From Candidatus Nealsonbacteria bacterium CG11_big_fil_rev_8_21_14_0_20_37_68 (GTDB lineage: Bacteria; Patescibacteriota; Minisyncoccia; Minisyncoccales; GCA-002782225), in the NCBI GenBank assembly GCA_002787295.1, contig PCWJ01000033.1:356-22880 (forward strand): DNA of 22,525 nucleotides, in the 5' to 3' direction. The notes beneath the pieces were generated by a model. It had not been told where the DNA came from. It saw only the letters and a list, made by a program, of their open reading frames with translations, and ran no database searches. Positions 1 to 6,643 of this stretch are shown one piece after another; position 1 is the stretch's first letter, and every line of letters begins with the position of its first letter. The position numbers and the translations under genes are program-made.

Positions 1-286
1 GACAGGTTGGTCCCTATCTACCGTAGGCGCCGAGTCTTGAGGGGGGTCCGGGATAGTACGAGAGGACCTCTCGGAACTGACCTCTGGTGTACCAGCTGTT
101 CCGCCAGGAGCATCGCTGGGTAGCTAAGTCGGGAACTGATAAGCGCTGAAAGTATATAAGCGCGAAGCAGGCCCCAAGATTAGGACTCTTTTAGCTCGGT
201 CAAAGACTATGACCTTGATAGGGCACAGGTGTAAGTCCTGTAAAGGATTAAGCCGAGTGCTACTAATAGAGCGATATTTCTTCCTT
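1..286 (+). rRNA. rrl: 23S ribosomal RNA, 3' end (partial)
   Basis: The sequence begins inside the last domain of large-subunit rRNA. The universally conserved sarcin-ricin loop AGTACGAGAGGACC lies at 55-68, followed by the conserved segments around GGTGTACCAGCTGTT (85-101) and CGCTGGGTAGCTAAG (114-128). The 3' end is placed near 286 by comparison with the usual end that follows a CTACTAATAGA-type motif (260-270); the exact mature end is uncertain by several bases. The gene is cut by the window start. A 5S gene follows about 95 bases downstream, so this is the distal part of an rRNA operon. Confidence 0.96.
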
Positions 287-308
287 AGCTAGCAATTAAT
301 GACCATTC

Positions 309-366
309 ACCCTGTTAAATAATTCCGCGTTCAGCGGAATTGCTGCAAAGCAGCATTTAACAGGGT
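309..366. repeat. Perfect three-way-junction inverted repeat in the 23S-5S spacer
   Basis: The outer arms ACCCTGTTAAAT (309-320) and ATTTAACAGGGT (355-366) are perfectly complementary over 12 bp. They enclose two perfect hairpins with no unpaired bases between them: AATTCCGC/GCGGAATT with a five-base loop (321-341) and GCTGC-AAA-GCAGC (342-354). The outer arm belongs to the same CCCYGTTARA family as the inverted repeats at 9315-9351 and 12334-12364. It may act in rRNA processing, but its relatives elsewhere argue for a dispersed palindromic repeat. Confidence 0.85.
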
Positions 367-372
367 AAAAAG

Positions 373-504
373 GGCGCTTTAGTGGCGGCTATACTGGGTT
401 TGTCCCACCCGTTTCCATACCGAATACGGAAGTGAAATAACCCGAGGCCGATGATAGTAGGTTTTCCTGCGAAAGTAGGTAGCTGCCACCAAAGCGCCTT
501 TTTA
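373..504 (+). terminator. Extended stem around 5S with T run (rrn terminator/processing stem)
   Basis: GGCGCTTT (373-380) pairs perfectly with AAAGCGCC (491-498), which runs into TTTTTAT. The whole 5S gene forms the loop of this stem. It can serve both as the processing stem for 5S release and, with the T tract, as the end of the rRNA operon. The role is inferred from the sequence. Confidence 0.55.
378..493 (+). rRNA. rrf: 5S ribosomal RNA
   Basis: The segment has the typical 5S layout. Helix I is formed by TGGCGGC near the 5' end and GCTGCCA near the 3' end, with the conserved CCCACCCGTTTCCATACCGAA core and the GAGGCCGATGATAG arm between. Length is about 110-116 nt. It lies directly downstream of 23S on the same strand. 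Flanking GGCGCTTT (373-380) and AAAGCGCC (491-498) are also complementary and are followed by a T run, so the ends given are approximate. Confidence 0.93.
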
Positions 505-506
505 TA

Positions 507-535
507 TTGACATTCATTTTTAAATCGAGTAATAT
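507..535 (+). promoter_or_regulatory. Sigma70-type promoter for the zinc-ribbon gene
   Basis: A perfect -35 hexamer TTGACA (507-512), a 17-nt spacer and a -10 hexamer TAATAT (530-535) lie just after the rRNA operon. Transcription would start near 542, giving a leader of about 40 nt with a strong Shine-Dalgarno site. Confidence 0.75.
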
Positions 536-564
536 TAAATTAGCTCGCAAAAAACTAAAAAAGG

Positions 565-574
565 AAAGGAGGTG
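565..574 (+). promoter_or_regulatory. Strong Shine-Dalgarno site AAAGGAGGTG
   Basis: AAAGGAGGTG ends seven bases before the ATG at 582. It is close to a full anti-SD complement and fixes the start of the 125-residue ORF. It is notable because most other genes in the window have no recognisable Shine-Dalgarno sequence. Confidence 0.85.
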
Positions 575-581
575 AATAGAA

Positions 582-959
582 ATGAAAGATTTTGTAATGA
601 GGCATCCTATAGGATTTGGCTATTTAATTTTTGTAATTTTTCTGTCTTTGGGTATAGTTTTAGGAAAAATATATAGTGTTTGGTTTTATTTGCTTTTCAT
701 TCCAGCAATTCTTGGACTATTTGGATGGCTTATTTTTGACCAAAAATGGAAATGGGCTTGCCCAAGTTGTGGACGTGAAGCTTTTATGGAAAGAGGGAAG
801 TATTGTAGCAGATGCGGAAGTGCTTTGGAAATCAGAAGAAAAATCAGAATATTTAGAATTTGTCCCAATGGACATAAGATAGAAGATAACTACAATATCT
901 GCTACAATCTTTTTTGTCCAAAATGCGGAGCACCATTACCATTAAAGGGCAGTAAGTAA
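582..959 (+). CDS. Small membrane protein with zinc-ribbon domain, function unknown
   Basis: This 125-residue protein has two predicted membrane segments (about residues 10-29 and 33-52) followed by a cysteine-rich cytoplasmic-type tail. Cysteine pairs are C60-x2-C63, C75-x2-C78 and C112-x2-C115, with single cysteines at 94 and 107. The first two pairs form a zinc-ribbon or rubredoxin-type knuckle, and the last pair (CPKCG) forms another. I do not recognise a named family; zinc-ribbon membrane proteins of this kind are common and mostly uncharacterised. The gene has its own consensus promoter (507-535), a strong Shine-Dalgarno site and its own terminator, so it is a single-gene transcription unit between the rRNA operon and mreC. 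Confidence 0.85.
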   Translation: MKDFVMRHPIGFGYLIFVIFLSLGIVLGKIYSVWFYLLFIPAILGLFGWLIFDQKWKWACPSCGREAFMERGKYCSRCGSALEIRRKIRIFRICPNGHKIEDNYNICYNLFCPKCGAPLPLKGSK

Positions 960-975
960 TCTGCCCTTTTGTTTT
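944..975 (+). terminator. Intrinsic terminator after the zinc-ribbon gene
   Basis: AAAGGGCAG (944-952) pairs with CTGCCCTTT (961-969) across an 8-nt loop and runs into TTTTGTTTT. The stop codon (957-959) lies in the loop. This is a compact Rho-independent terminator. Confidence 0.85.
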
Positions 976-989
976 ACCCGAAATTCATT

Positions 990-995
990 TATAAT
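990..995 (+). promoter_or_regulatory. Consensus -10 box TATAAT directly upstream of mreC
   Basis: TATAAT at 990-995 ends seven bases before the ATG at 1002, so transcription would begin at or within a base or two of the start codon. The -35 region is poor (TTGTTT at 969-974 with a 15-nt spacer) and overlaps the preceding terminator. This also argues against translation starting at the TTG at 969. Confidence 0.5.
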
Positions 996-1001
996 GGTTT
1001 A

Positions 1002-1835
1002 ATGAAATTTTCTTTTAAGAAAAACAAGGTTTTAGCTATAATCATTGGGATTTTCCTCATTTTTTCTTTAAATTTCTTTCAAAAAGAAGTTAAAAACTTC
1101 TTTTATTTTGTATCTTCTCCCATCCAAAAAGTTCTTTGGCGGGCAGGAGATGGTATGTCTGATTTTTTTGAAACGATTTCGGAAATAAAAAAATTAAAGA
1201 AAGAAAATGAGGAGCTCCGAACTAAAAATCAAAGATTGCTTTCCGAAAATCTTAAATTATTAGAATTGAAGCAGGAAAACGAAGCCCTGAGGCAGGCCCT
1301 AGAAAATGATTTGGAAAAGGAATTTGATCTGGTTATAGCTAGCGTGCTCGGCAAGGATTTCTCGCAGGATTCCATTTTAATTGACAAAGGTTCCGAAGAC
1401 GGAATTTCAAAAAACCTTCCGGTGATAACTTCGCAAAAAACTCTTCTGGGAAAAGTTGACCAAGTTTTTAAGAATTTTTCAAGAGTTTCTTTAATCTCAA
1501 ACAAACAGATTTCATTTTCTGCCAAAATTATAGATTCTGAATTTTTAGATAAAGCCGATAGTAAAGATATAGAATTAAAAGAAAAGACGCAGGGCGTAGT
1601 AAGGGGTGAGGGGGGCTTTGAGGTGATTTTCGACTTAATACCTCAAGGAGTTGAGGTTAAAGAGGGGGATTTAATTTTAACCACAGGATTAGAAGGGGTT
1701 TTTCCTAAAGGACTTCTGGCAGGTTCGGTTAAAAAGATAAAAAAAGAAGATATTGCCCCATTTCAGAAAGCCGAATTGGATCCGGCTTTTAACATCAAAG
1801 AATTAAACACGGTATTTGTTGTTACCAGCTTTTAA
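1002..1835 (+). CDS. mreC: Rod shape-determining protein MreC
   Basis: MreC is a bitopic scaffold of the elongasome that links the MreB cytoskeleton to PBP2 in the cell wall. The 277-residue protein has a short basic N-terminus, one membrane segment (about residues 9-27), a coiled coil rich in E, K and L (about 55-100), then the beta-rich MreC core with phrases such as VLGKDFSQDSILIDKGSEDGI and LIPQGVEVKEGDLILTTGLEG, ending with the typical LNTVFVV strand. The reading frame is open back to a TTG at 969, but that codon lies within the preceding terminator; the ATG at 1002, seven bases after a TATAAT box, is preferred. mreD starts on the stop codon (TAATG overlap) and mrdA follows, the usual mreC-mreD-mrdA order. 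No mreB or rodA is in the window. Confidence 0.92.
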   Translation: MKFSFKKNKVLAIIIGIFLIFSLNFFQKEVKNFFYFVSSPIQKVLWRAGDGMSDFFETISEIKKLKKENEELRTKNQRLLSENLKLLELKQENEALRQALENDLEKEFDLVIASVLGKDFSQDSILIDKGSEDGISKNLPVITSQKTLLGKVDQVFKNFSRVSLISNKQISFSAKIIDSEFLDKADSKDIELKEKTQGVVRGEGGFEVIFDLIPQGVEVKEGDLILTTGLEGVFPKGLLAGSVKKIKKEDIAPFQKAELDPAFNIKELNTVFVVTSF

Positions 1836-2161
1836 TGAAAAACACTTTAATTATCGCAATTGCATCTTACTTTTTTGTTTTATTTCAAACTAGTTTTTTG
1901 GTCTACTTTAATATTGCGGGGTTTGTACCAAATTTTATCTTAATTTTAGTAATTATTTTAAGTATTTTTGAAACCTCTGCCCCGAAATTTAGCTCAAGCC
2001 CAGGAATGTGGGTAGCAATTTTTGGTGGGTTTTGGTTGGACATTTTTTCTTCAAGTCCAATTGGATTTGAGGTTTTAATTTGCCTAGCTGTATCAATTTT
2101 TATCAAATTTGTTTTTAAAAGACACGTTAGATTTCCCAAGAAACTGTTTGGAGGTATCTGA
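1835..2161 (+). CDS. mreD: MreD-like membrane protein, short
   Basis: MreD is a polytopic inner-membrane partner of MreC and PBP2 in cell elongation. The identification rests on position between mreC and mrdA and on a very hydrophobic sequence with the MreD-like phrase FVPNFILILVIILSIFE and a WLDIFSSSPIGFE segment. At 108 residues it is shorter than typical MreD (about 160-170), holding about three or four membrane segments. The C-terminus falls inside a long imperfect inverted repeat (2132-2184), so the last helices may have been lost when that repeat arose. It starts by overlapping the mreC stop codon, implying translational coupling. Identity is probable rather than proven. Confidence 0.75.
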   Translation: MKNTLIIAIASYFFVLFQTSFLVYFNIAGFVPNFILILVIILSIFETSAPKFSSSPGMWVAIFGGFWLDIFSSSPIGFEVLICLAVSIFIKFVFKRHVRFPKKLFGGI

Positions 2162-2184
2162 TACTACCAACAAGTCTTGGGAAA
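2132..2184. repeat. Long imperfect palindrome at the 3' end of mreD
   Basis: TTTCCCAAGA (2132-2141) pairs perfectly with TCTTGGGAAA (2175-2184). Inside, the sequence continues to pair with small mismatches down to GTATC-T-GATAC at the apex. The mreD stop codon lies in the apex. No T run follows, so it is not a standard terminator. It could be an attenuator or mRNA stability element between mreD and mrdA, or a palindromic repeat that shortened mreD. Confidence 0.75.
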
Positions 2185-2205
2185 ACAAGTTTAATAAGGA
2201 ATCAT

Positions 2206-4155
2206 ATGGACAAATACCTAAAAAATAAGAAAGTAAACCCACCTAAATTTTCCTTCGGAAAACTTGGGCGGGTAAACCTCCGTTTTAAAAGAGATATAGA
2301 GCCCAACGAAGTGTTTTTGGACCAATTGGCTCAGGAAAAAGAAGGGGACGTCAAGGGAAAGCTTGAACTCCCAATATCTGGACTAAAATTTTTAATTTTA
2401 GGAATCGTTTTTTTTATTTTATTTCTGATATTATTTGGGAAGACCTTTCAGTTTCAAGTTTTAGAATCTCCAGCATTTTTAAATCTGGCTAAGGCAAACA
2501 GAGAGAGAATTTATCAAATTCGTCCCGAGAGGGGAATAATTTATGATAGACACATGCAACAGTTAGTTTGGAACAAACCCAGTTATGATTTGGTTTGCGC
2601 AAAGAACGATCTTCCATTGGATGAAATTAAAAAAAAAGAAGTAATTGAAGAGGTGGCCAGAATTTTCCAGGAGGACCCCCAGGTTATTTTTAAAAAAATT
2701 GACGAAGACGAGTTTTCAGAAGTTCTAATTTCTGAGAATATCCCTCATCAGGTTTTGGTAATTTTAGAAACAAAAATTGGGGAGCTTTCTGGTTTTCGAA
2801 TTGAGAAAAATACTGTTCGAGATTATCTTGACCCGAGCCTATCGCATTTAATTGGGTATTTACGAAAAATAAGCAAAGAAGACCTTAGAATCAACTCCGA
2901 TTATACAATTTTAGATTATATTGGGAAAACGGGGCTGGAAGAATCTTATGAAAAGACTTTAAGAGGAGAGCCCGGAGAAATTCAAGTCGAGAAAGATTCC
3001 ATGGGTAAAGAGCGGGCAGAAAATTTAATTTCCGAACCAGAAGTCGGTAAAGGCTTAATTCTTAGTTTAGATTTTGAACTTCAAAAAAAAATCGTTGAAG
3101 AGTTAAAGAAATCTATGAAAAAAGTAGGGGCAAATCGTGCTGCTGCTGTTGCTATGGATCCAAATAGCGGAGGAGTTTTAGCAATGGTTTCCCTTCCTGA
3201 TTTTGATAATAATTTATTTTCTCAGGGTATTTCCCAAAAAGAATGGGAAGAACTTAAAAGTGCCCAAGATCATCCTTTTTTTAACCGAGCTATTTCAGGG
3301 ATTGGATATCCAACCGGCTCTGTTATTAAGCCTTTGATTGGCCTCGGGGCCTTGGAAGAAGGCATTATTGATTCTTATACTAAAATTTATTGCCCTGCCC
3401 AAATTTGTGTTTGGAATCCTTATAAAAAAGAGAACGAATGCTATAAAGACTGGACTTTTCCTCAAGCTCATGGCGAAGCCGATATTAAAAGAGCAATTGC
3501 TGAATCGGTAAATACTTTCTTTTACCAAATTGGCGGAGGATATAAAGATTTTAAAGGGTTGGGACCGGAAAAAATAATAAAATATCTTAAGCTTTTCAAC
3601 TGGGATGCTGAAACCGGAATCGATCTGCCGGGAGAAGGAAAGGGGATTTTACCCGAAATTACAGAAGACTGGCACCTGGGGGATACTTACCATCTTTCTA
3701 TTGGCCAGGGTCCCTTCACCGCTACTCCTGTTGAAGTTTGTGTTGGGTTTTCTGCCATAGCGAACGGAGGAAAATTACTTCATCCCTATCTGGTGGAAAA
3801 AATTGTAAATAATTCAACTGGCTTACCTCAAGTAGCTAAAGAAATCGAACCAAGAGTTATTAAAGAAAATTTTGTTGATTCTCAAAATATTGAGGTAGTT
3901 CGAAAGGGAATGAGACAGGCAGTGACTTCCGGTTCGGCGGTTTTATTGAATGATTTGCCGGTAGCGGTTGCGGCCAAAACCGGAACCGCTCAGAGTTCAA
4001 AAGAAGGATATTATCATCACTGGATTACGGTTTTTGCTCCTTACGAGAATCCCCAAATTGTTTTAACCATTGTTATTGAAGACATAAAGGGGATTCAATC
4101 TGCTACTTTGCCGGTAGCTAAAGAAGTACTTAAGTGGTACTTTACCAAGCCCTGA
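2206..4155 (+). CDS. mrdA: Penicillin-binding protein 2, peptidoglycan transpeptidase
   Basis: This class B penicillin-binding protein cross-links peptidoglycan during elongation. The 649-residue protein has a cytoplasmic tail of about 57 residues, one membrane anchor (about 58-79), a dimerisation domain with the RPERGIIYDR motif, and a transpeptidase domain. All three active-site motifs are visible: S372-V-I-K375 with the acylated serine, S434-V-N436, and K591-T-G593. The HHWITVFAPYENP strand follows the KTG motif. Adjacent mreC/mreD favour PBP2 (MrdA) over the division enzyme FtsI. A Shine-Dalgarno-like AAGGA lies five bases before the ATG, one of the few in the window. The cytoplasmic tail is longer than usual. 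The gene ends in TGA. Confidence 0.93.
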   Translation: MDKYLKNKKVNPPKFSFGKLGRVNLRFKRDIEPNEVFLDQLAQEKEGDVKGKLELPISGLKFLILGIVFFILFLILFGKTFQFQVLESPAFLNLAKANRERIYQIRPERGIIYDRHMQQLVWNKPSYDLVCAKNDLPLDEIKKKEVIEEVARIFQEDPQVIFKKIDEDEFSEVLISENIPHQVLVILETKIGELSGFRIEKNTVRDYLDPSLSHLIGYLRKISKEDLRINSDYTILDYIGKTGLEESYEKTLRGEPGEIQVEKDSMGKERAENLISEPEVGKGLILSLDFELQKKIVEELKKSMKKVGANRAAAVAMDPNSGGVLAMVSLPDFDNNLFSQGISQKEWEELKSAQDHPFFNRAISGIGYPTGSVIKPLIGLGALEEGIIDSYTKIYCPAQICVWNPYKKENECYKDWTFPQAHGEADIKRAIAESVNTFFYQIGGGYKDFKGLGPEKIIKYLKLFNWDAETGIDLPGEGKGILPEITEDWHLGDTYHLSIGQGPFTATPVEVCVGFSAIANGGKLLHPYLVEKIVNNSTGLPQVAKEIEPRVIKENFVDSQNIEVVRKGMRQAVTSGSAVLLNDLPVAVAAKTGTAQSSKEGYYHHWITVFAPYENPQIVLTIVIEDIKGIQSATLPVAKEVLKWYFTKP

Positions 4156-4174
4156 AACTTTGAGTTATTCACAC

Positions 4175-4202
4175 TTGACAAGGTTATTTAATGAGATATT
4201 AT
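4175..4202 (+). promoter_or_regulatory. greA promoter, predicted leaderless start
   Basis: The -35 box TTGACA (4175-4180), a 16-nt spacer and the -10 box TATTAT (4197-4202) end nine bases before the ATG at 4212. Transcription should start about two bases before that ATG. An upstream in-frame ATG at 4191 lies within the promoter spacer and would not be in the transcript. Confidence 0.7.
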
Positions 4203-4211
4203 TTTGATAAT

Positions 4212-4700
4212 ATGAAAAAATATTTAAGCCCGGAAGGGTTGGAAAAATTGAAGAAGGAGCTAGATTATTTAAAAAACGTTAAACGAAAAGAAATTGCCGA
4301 AAAACTTCAAAGATCTACTTCTTTCGGAGATTTAAGTGAAAATTCTGAATTCGCTGAAGCCAAAGAAGATCAAGCCTTCGTCGAGGGTCGAATTTTAGAG
4401 TTGGAAGAATTAATTAGATCAGCCGTAATTGTTTCCGAAAGCGGGCAGAAGGATTTAGCTCAAATTGGCTCAACAATTTTAGTTAGTTTTGGCGACAAAA
4501 CTCATGCTTTTAATCTTTTGGACAGGAAGAATATTCAGAAGTTTAAGATAGTGGGAGCGGAAGAGGCCAATCCTTCGGAAGGGAAAATTTCCGTTGATTC
4601 TCCCGTAGGTAAAGCTATATTGAATCAACCCAGGGGCAGCATAATCGAAGTAAACACTCCCAGCGGTAAAATTCGATATAAAATTTTAAAAATCGAATAA
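4212..4700 (+). CDS. greA: Transcription elongation factor GreA
   Basis: GreA enters the RNA polymerase secondary channel and stimulates transcript cleavage in stalled complexes. From the chosen start the protein has 162 residues, close to the usual 158. The N-terminal coiled coil begins with the classic MKKYLSPEGLEKLKKEL and has the acidic tip GDLSENSEF, where D40 and E43 match the catalytic pair that coordinates magnesium. The C-terminal FKBP-like domain ends with SPVGKAILNQPRGSIIEV and a terminal beta strand. The frame is open from an ATG at 4191, but that codon lies in the promoter and family alignment supports 4212. It appears to be transcribed alone from its own promoter. Confidence 0.96.
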   Translation: MKKYLSPEGLEKLKKELDYLKNVKRKEIAEKLQRSTSFGDLSENSEFAEAKEDQAFVEGRILELEELIRSAVIVSESGQKDLAQIGSTILVSFGDKTHAFNLLDRKNIQKFKIVGAEEANPSEGKISVDSPVGKAILNQPRGSIIEVNTPSGKIRYKILKIE

Positions 4701-4749
4701 AAATAAGGCTGAATGATATTATGGCTACCCCGAGAAAGGTTATTTTTAT

Positions 4750-4777
4750 TTGACAAATTTTGGAGATTGGGTAAACT
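4750..4777 (+). promoter_or_regulatory. Possible promoter upstream of the small ORF
   Basis: TTGACA (4750-4755) is followed after 16 nt by TAAACT (4772-4777). The -35 box is perfect and the -10 box fair. Transcription would start near 4784, at a hairpin with arms AGCTTCT (4784-4790) and AGAAGCT (4795-4801). Confidence 0.4.
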
Positions 4778-4783
4778 AATAAT

Positions 4784-4801
4784 AGCTTCTTCGCAGAAGC
4801 T
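4784..4801. repeat. Short perfect hairpin AGCTTCT-TCGC-AGAAGCT
   Basis: Seven perfectly paired bases enclose a TCGC loop. It lies between greA and the small ORF, at the point where that ORF's reading frame stops being open. It could be a leader hairpin or another small palindromic insertion. Confidence 0.5.
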
Positions 4802-4839
4802 GAAATATAGTTCCTTGGGAAGTAGAAAGATATAAAGAT

Positions 4840-5094
4840 TTGCTGACGGATTTTAACGACTTCATAGAATATCCCCACTTTCCTTATTCACCATTGCTAG
4901 AGCGTACCCTAAATATACTTAAGGGAGCAGGAGGATGCATCAAACTTCTTAGCCCAGATTATGATGTATGCATAGTAAGTGATGCTTCAAGAGACATGCT
5001 TCGCCGAGAGGTCTTGGACAAATATTTCTCTGAGGAGCAGCGGGGTAAATTAGAGGAAATTGCCTTGGAGTTAAAAAGTGCCTTAGGATGTTAA
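4840..5094 (+). CDS. Short hypothetical ORF, possibly a gene remnant
   Basis: Reading from a TTG at 4840 gives 84 residues with ordinary protein composition, including a segment LLSPDYDVCIVSDASRDMLR that loosely recalls the strand-and-loop of HAD-type phosphatases (inference only). The frame is open for eleven more codons upstream (NIVPWEVERYK) without an ATG or GTG, back to a TGA at 4801 that coincides with the end of a hairpin. No Shine-Dalgarno sequence precedes it. It ends 15 bases before a strong terminator. It may be a small real gene using TTG, or the 3' part of a gene broken by the palindrome at 4784-4801. I do not recognise a family. Confidence 0.4.
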   Translation: MLTDFNDFIEYPHFPYSPLLERTLNILKGAGGCIKLLSPDYDVCIVSDASRDMLRREVLDKYFSEEQRGKLEEIALELKSALGC

Positions 5095-5109
5095 TAAAGA
5101 AACCACTAA

Positions 5110-5140
5110 GCAGGTGTAAACTACACCTGCTTTTTCTTTT
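5110..5140 (+). terminator. Intrinsic terminator upstream of lysS
   Basis: GCAGGTGTA (5110-5118) pairs perfectly with TACACCTGC (5122-5130) around an AAC loop, followed by TTTTTCTTTT. It separates the greA region from the lysS promoter, whose -35 box overlaps the end of the T run. Confidence 0.92.
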
Positions 5141-5167
5141 GACCTCAATGATAAAATTAGTTAAAAT
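5139..5167 (+). promoter_or_regulatory. lysS promoter, very short leader
   Basis: TTGACC (5139-5144), a 17-nt spacer and TAAAAT (5162-5167) place the transcription start near 5174, about six bases before the lysS ATG at 5180. No room is left for a Shine-Dalgarno site, a T-box or another leader control. The upstream terminator makes this the likely main promoter for the downstream plus-strand run. Confidence 0.7.
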
Positions 5168-5179
5168 AGAAATAGTCTT

Positions 5180-6643
5180 ATGCCCACCATTAATGAGTTA
5201 AGAAAAATTAGATTAAAAAAGTTGGAGGCAGTTAAAAGGGCCGGGATTAATCCCTATCCCATAAAGACCAAAAGAACTCATTCCATTGAGAAGGCTTTAC
5301 TTAATTTTGAACGACTTGTCAAGACCAAAACCAATTTGGTTTTAGTTGGTCGGATTAGATCAATTCGGGAGCATGGAGGTTCAACTTTCCTCCATTTTGA
5401 GGATGGAACAGGTTCGCTTCAGGCCTATTTTAAGCGGGATAAATTAGGTGAAAAAAATTATAAATTTTTCTTAGATAACTTTGATATCGGTGATTTTATT
5501 GAGGTCAGGGGAATTCTATTTAAAACTAGAAAAGAAGAGAAAACCATTGAAGCCACCGCTTTTAAAATTTTAGCCAAATCTCTTTTGCCTCTTCCCGAGA
5601 AATGGCATGGGTTAAAAGACGTCGAGGAACGCTTTAGAAAGAGATATTTAGATTTAATAATGAATCCTGAAGTCAAAAAGAAATTTGAAATTCGTTCGAA
5701 AATTATTAAAGAAATTAGAGAATTTTTAGAAAAAGAAGGCTTTTTGGAAGTAGAAACGCCAATTTTACAACCAATTTATGGCGGAGCCAAAGCCAAACCA
5801 TTTAAAACCCATTTGAATGCCTTAAATTTGGATTTATATTTACGAATTGCGCCTGAACTTTATTTAAAACGGCTTTTAGTCGGAGGATTTGAAAAAGTTT
5901 ATGAAATTGGCCGAGTTTTTCGAAACGAAGGAATTGATAGAACTCATAATCCTGATTTTACAATGCTTGAATTTTACTGGATTTTCGCTAATTACAAAGA
6001 TTTAATGAATTTTTGCGAGAAAATGTTTGAGAATTTGCTAAAAAAAGTCTTCGGAAGATTAACCGTTAAATACGAAGGAAAGGAAATAAATTTTAAAACT
6101 CCTTGGCCAAGATTGGAATTCAATCAAATTTTTAAAAAATATACCAAAATTAACCTGGAGGAAATTCATCTTAAATCTCTTAAAAAAGAAGCCTTAAAAC
6201 TTGGAATTGAAATTGAAAAAGGCGAAGAAAAACCAGAGATTGCCGACAAAATTTACAAAAAATTCTGTTTACCAAACGTTAAAAATCCGACTTTTATTAT
6301 AAATCATCCCCTGGGTGCATTTCCTTTGGCAAAGACGCTGGAAACAAGCCCCCCAAAGTTAGCTAACTTTCAATTGATAGTGGCTGGATGGGAACTGGTT
6401 AATGCTTTTTCGGAATTAAATGATCCCATTGAGCAAAGGAGACGGTTTAAAGAACAGGAAAAATTTTTTAAAGTAGGTGTAGAAGAGGCCCAGAGAATGG
6501 ATGAAGATTTCTTGGAAGCCTTAGAATACGGTATGCCCCCGGCTGCCGGTTTTGGTATGGGAATTGATAGGTTAGTAGCCCTTTTAACCGACTCTTATAG
6601 CTTAAGAGAAGTGATTTTGTTTCCAACGATGAGACCGAAATGA
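5180..6643 (+). CDS. lysS: Lysyl-tRNA synthetase, class II
   Basis: LysS charges tRNA-Lys with lysine using ATP. The 487-residue protein has an N-terminal OB-fold anticodon-binding domain (about residues 50-135, with LVGRIRSIREHGGSTFLHFEDGTG) and a class II catalytic core. Motif 1 is the helix and strand FLEKEGFLEVETPILQP (182-198), motif 2 is GRVFRNEGIDRTHNPDFTMLE (244-264) and motif 3 is GFGMGIDRLVALL (457-469). The length fits the bacterial family (about 490-510). It starts a few bases after a consensus promoter and overlaps the next gene by four bases (ATGA), so lysS and rdgB are translationally coupled. No palindromic insertion was seen inside it, unlike serS. Confidence 0.97.
   Translation: MPTINELRKIRLKKLEAVKRAGINPYPIKTKRTHSIEKALLNFERLVKTKTNLVLVGRIRSIREHGGSTFLHFEDGTGSLQAYFKRDKLGEKNYKFFLDNFDIGDFIEVRGILFKTRKEEKTIEATAFKILAKSLLPLPEKWHGLKDVEERFRKRYLDLIMNPEVKKKFEIRSKIIKEIREFLEKEGFLEVETPILQPIYGGAKAKPFKTHLNALNLDLYLRIAPELYLKRLLVGGFEKVYEIGRVFRNEGIDRTHNPDFTMLEFYWIFANYKDLMNFCEKMFENLLKKVFGRLTVKYEGKEINFKTPWPRLEFNQIFKKYTKINLEEIHLKSLKKEALKLGIEIEKGEEKPEIADKIYKKFCLPNVKNPTFIINHPLGAFPLAKTLETSPPKLANFQLIVAGWELVNAFSELNDPIEQRRRFKEQEKFFKVGVEEAQRMDEDFLEALEYGMPPAAGFGMGIDRLVALLTDSYSLREVILFPTMRPK

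Noticed and set aside
969..1001. TTG at 969 as the mreC start
   Set aside because: It lies in the stem and T run of the preceding terminator. The ATG at 1002 follows a TATAAT box and gives a normal MreC N-terminus.
4191..4211. ATG at 4191 as the greA start
   Set aside because: It is inside the promoter spacer. The GreA family begins with the MKKYL at 4212.
4700..4840. Short ORFs upstream of the small hypothetical gene (one giving MATPRKVIFI then stop, and one of about 41 codons)
   Set aside because: No Shine-Dalgarno site or recognisable protein features; they overlap the putative promoter and hairpin.
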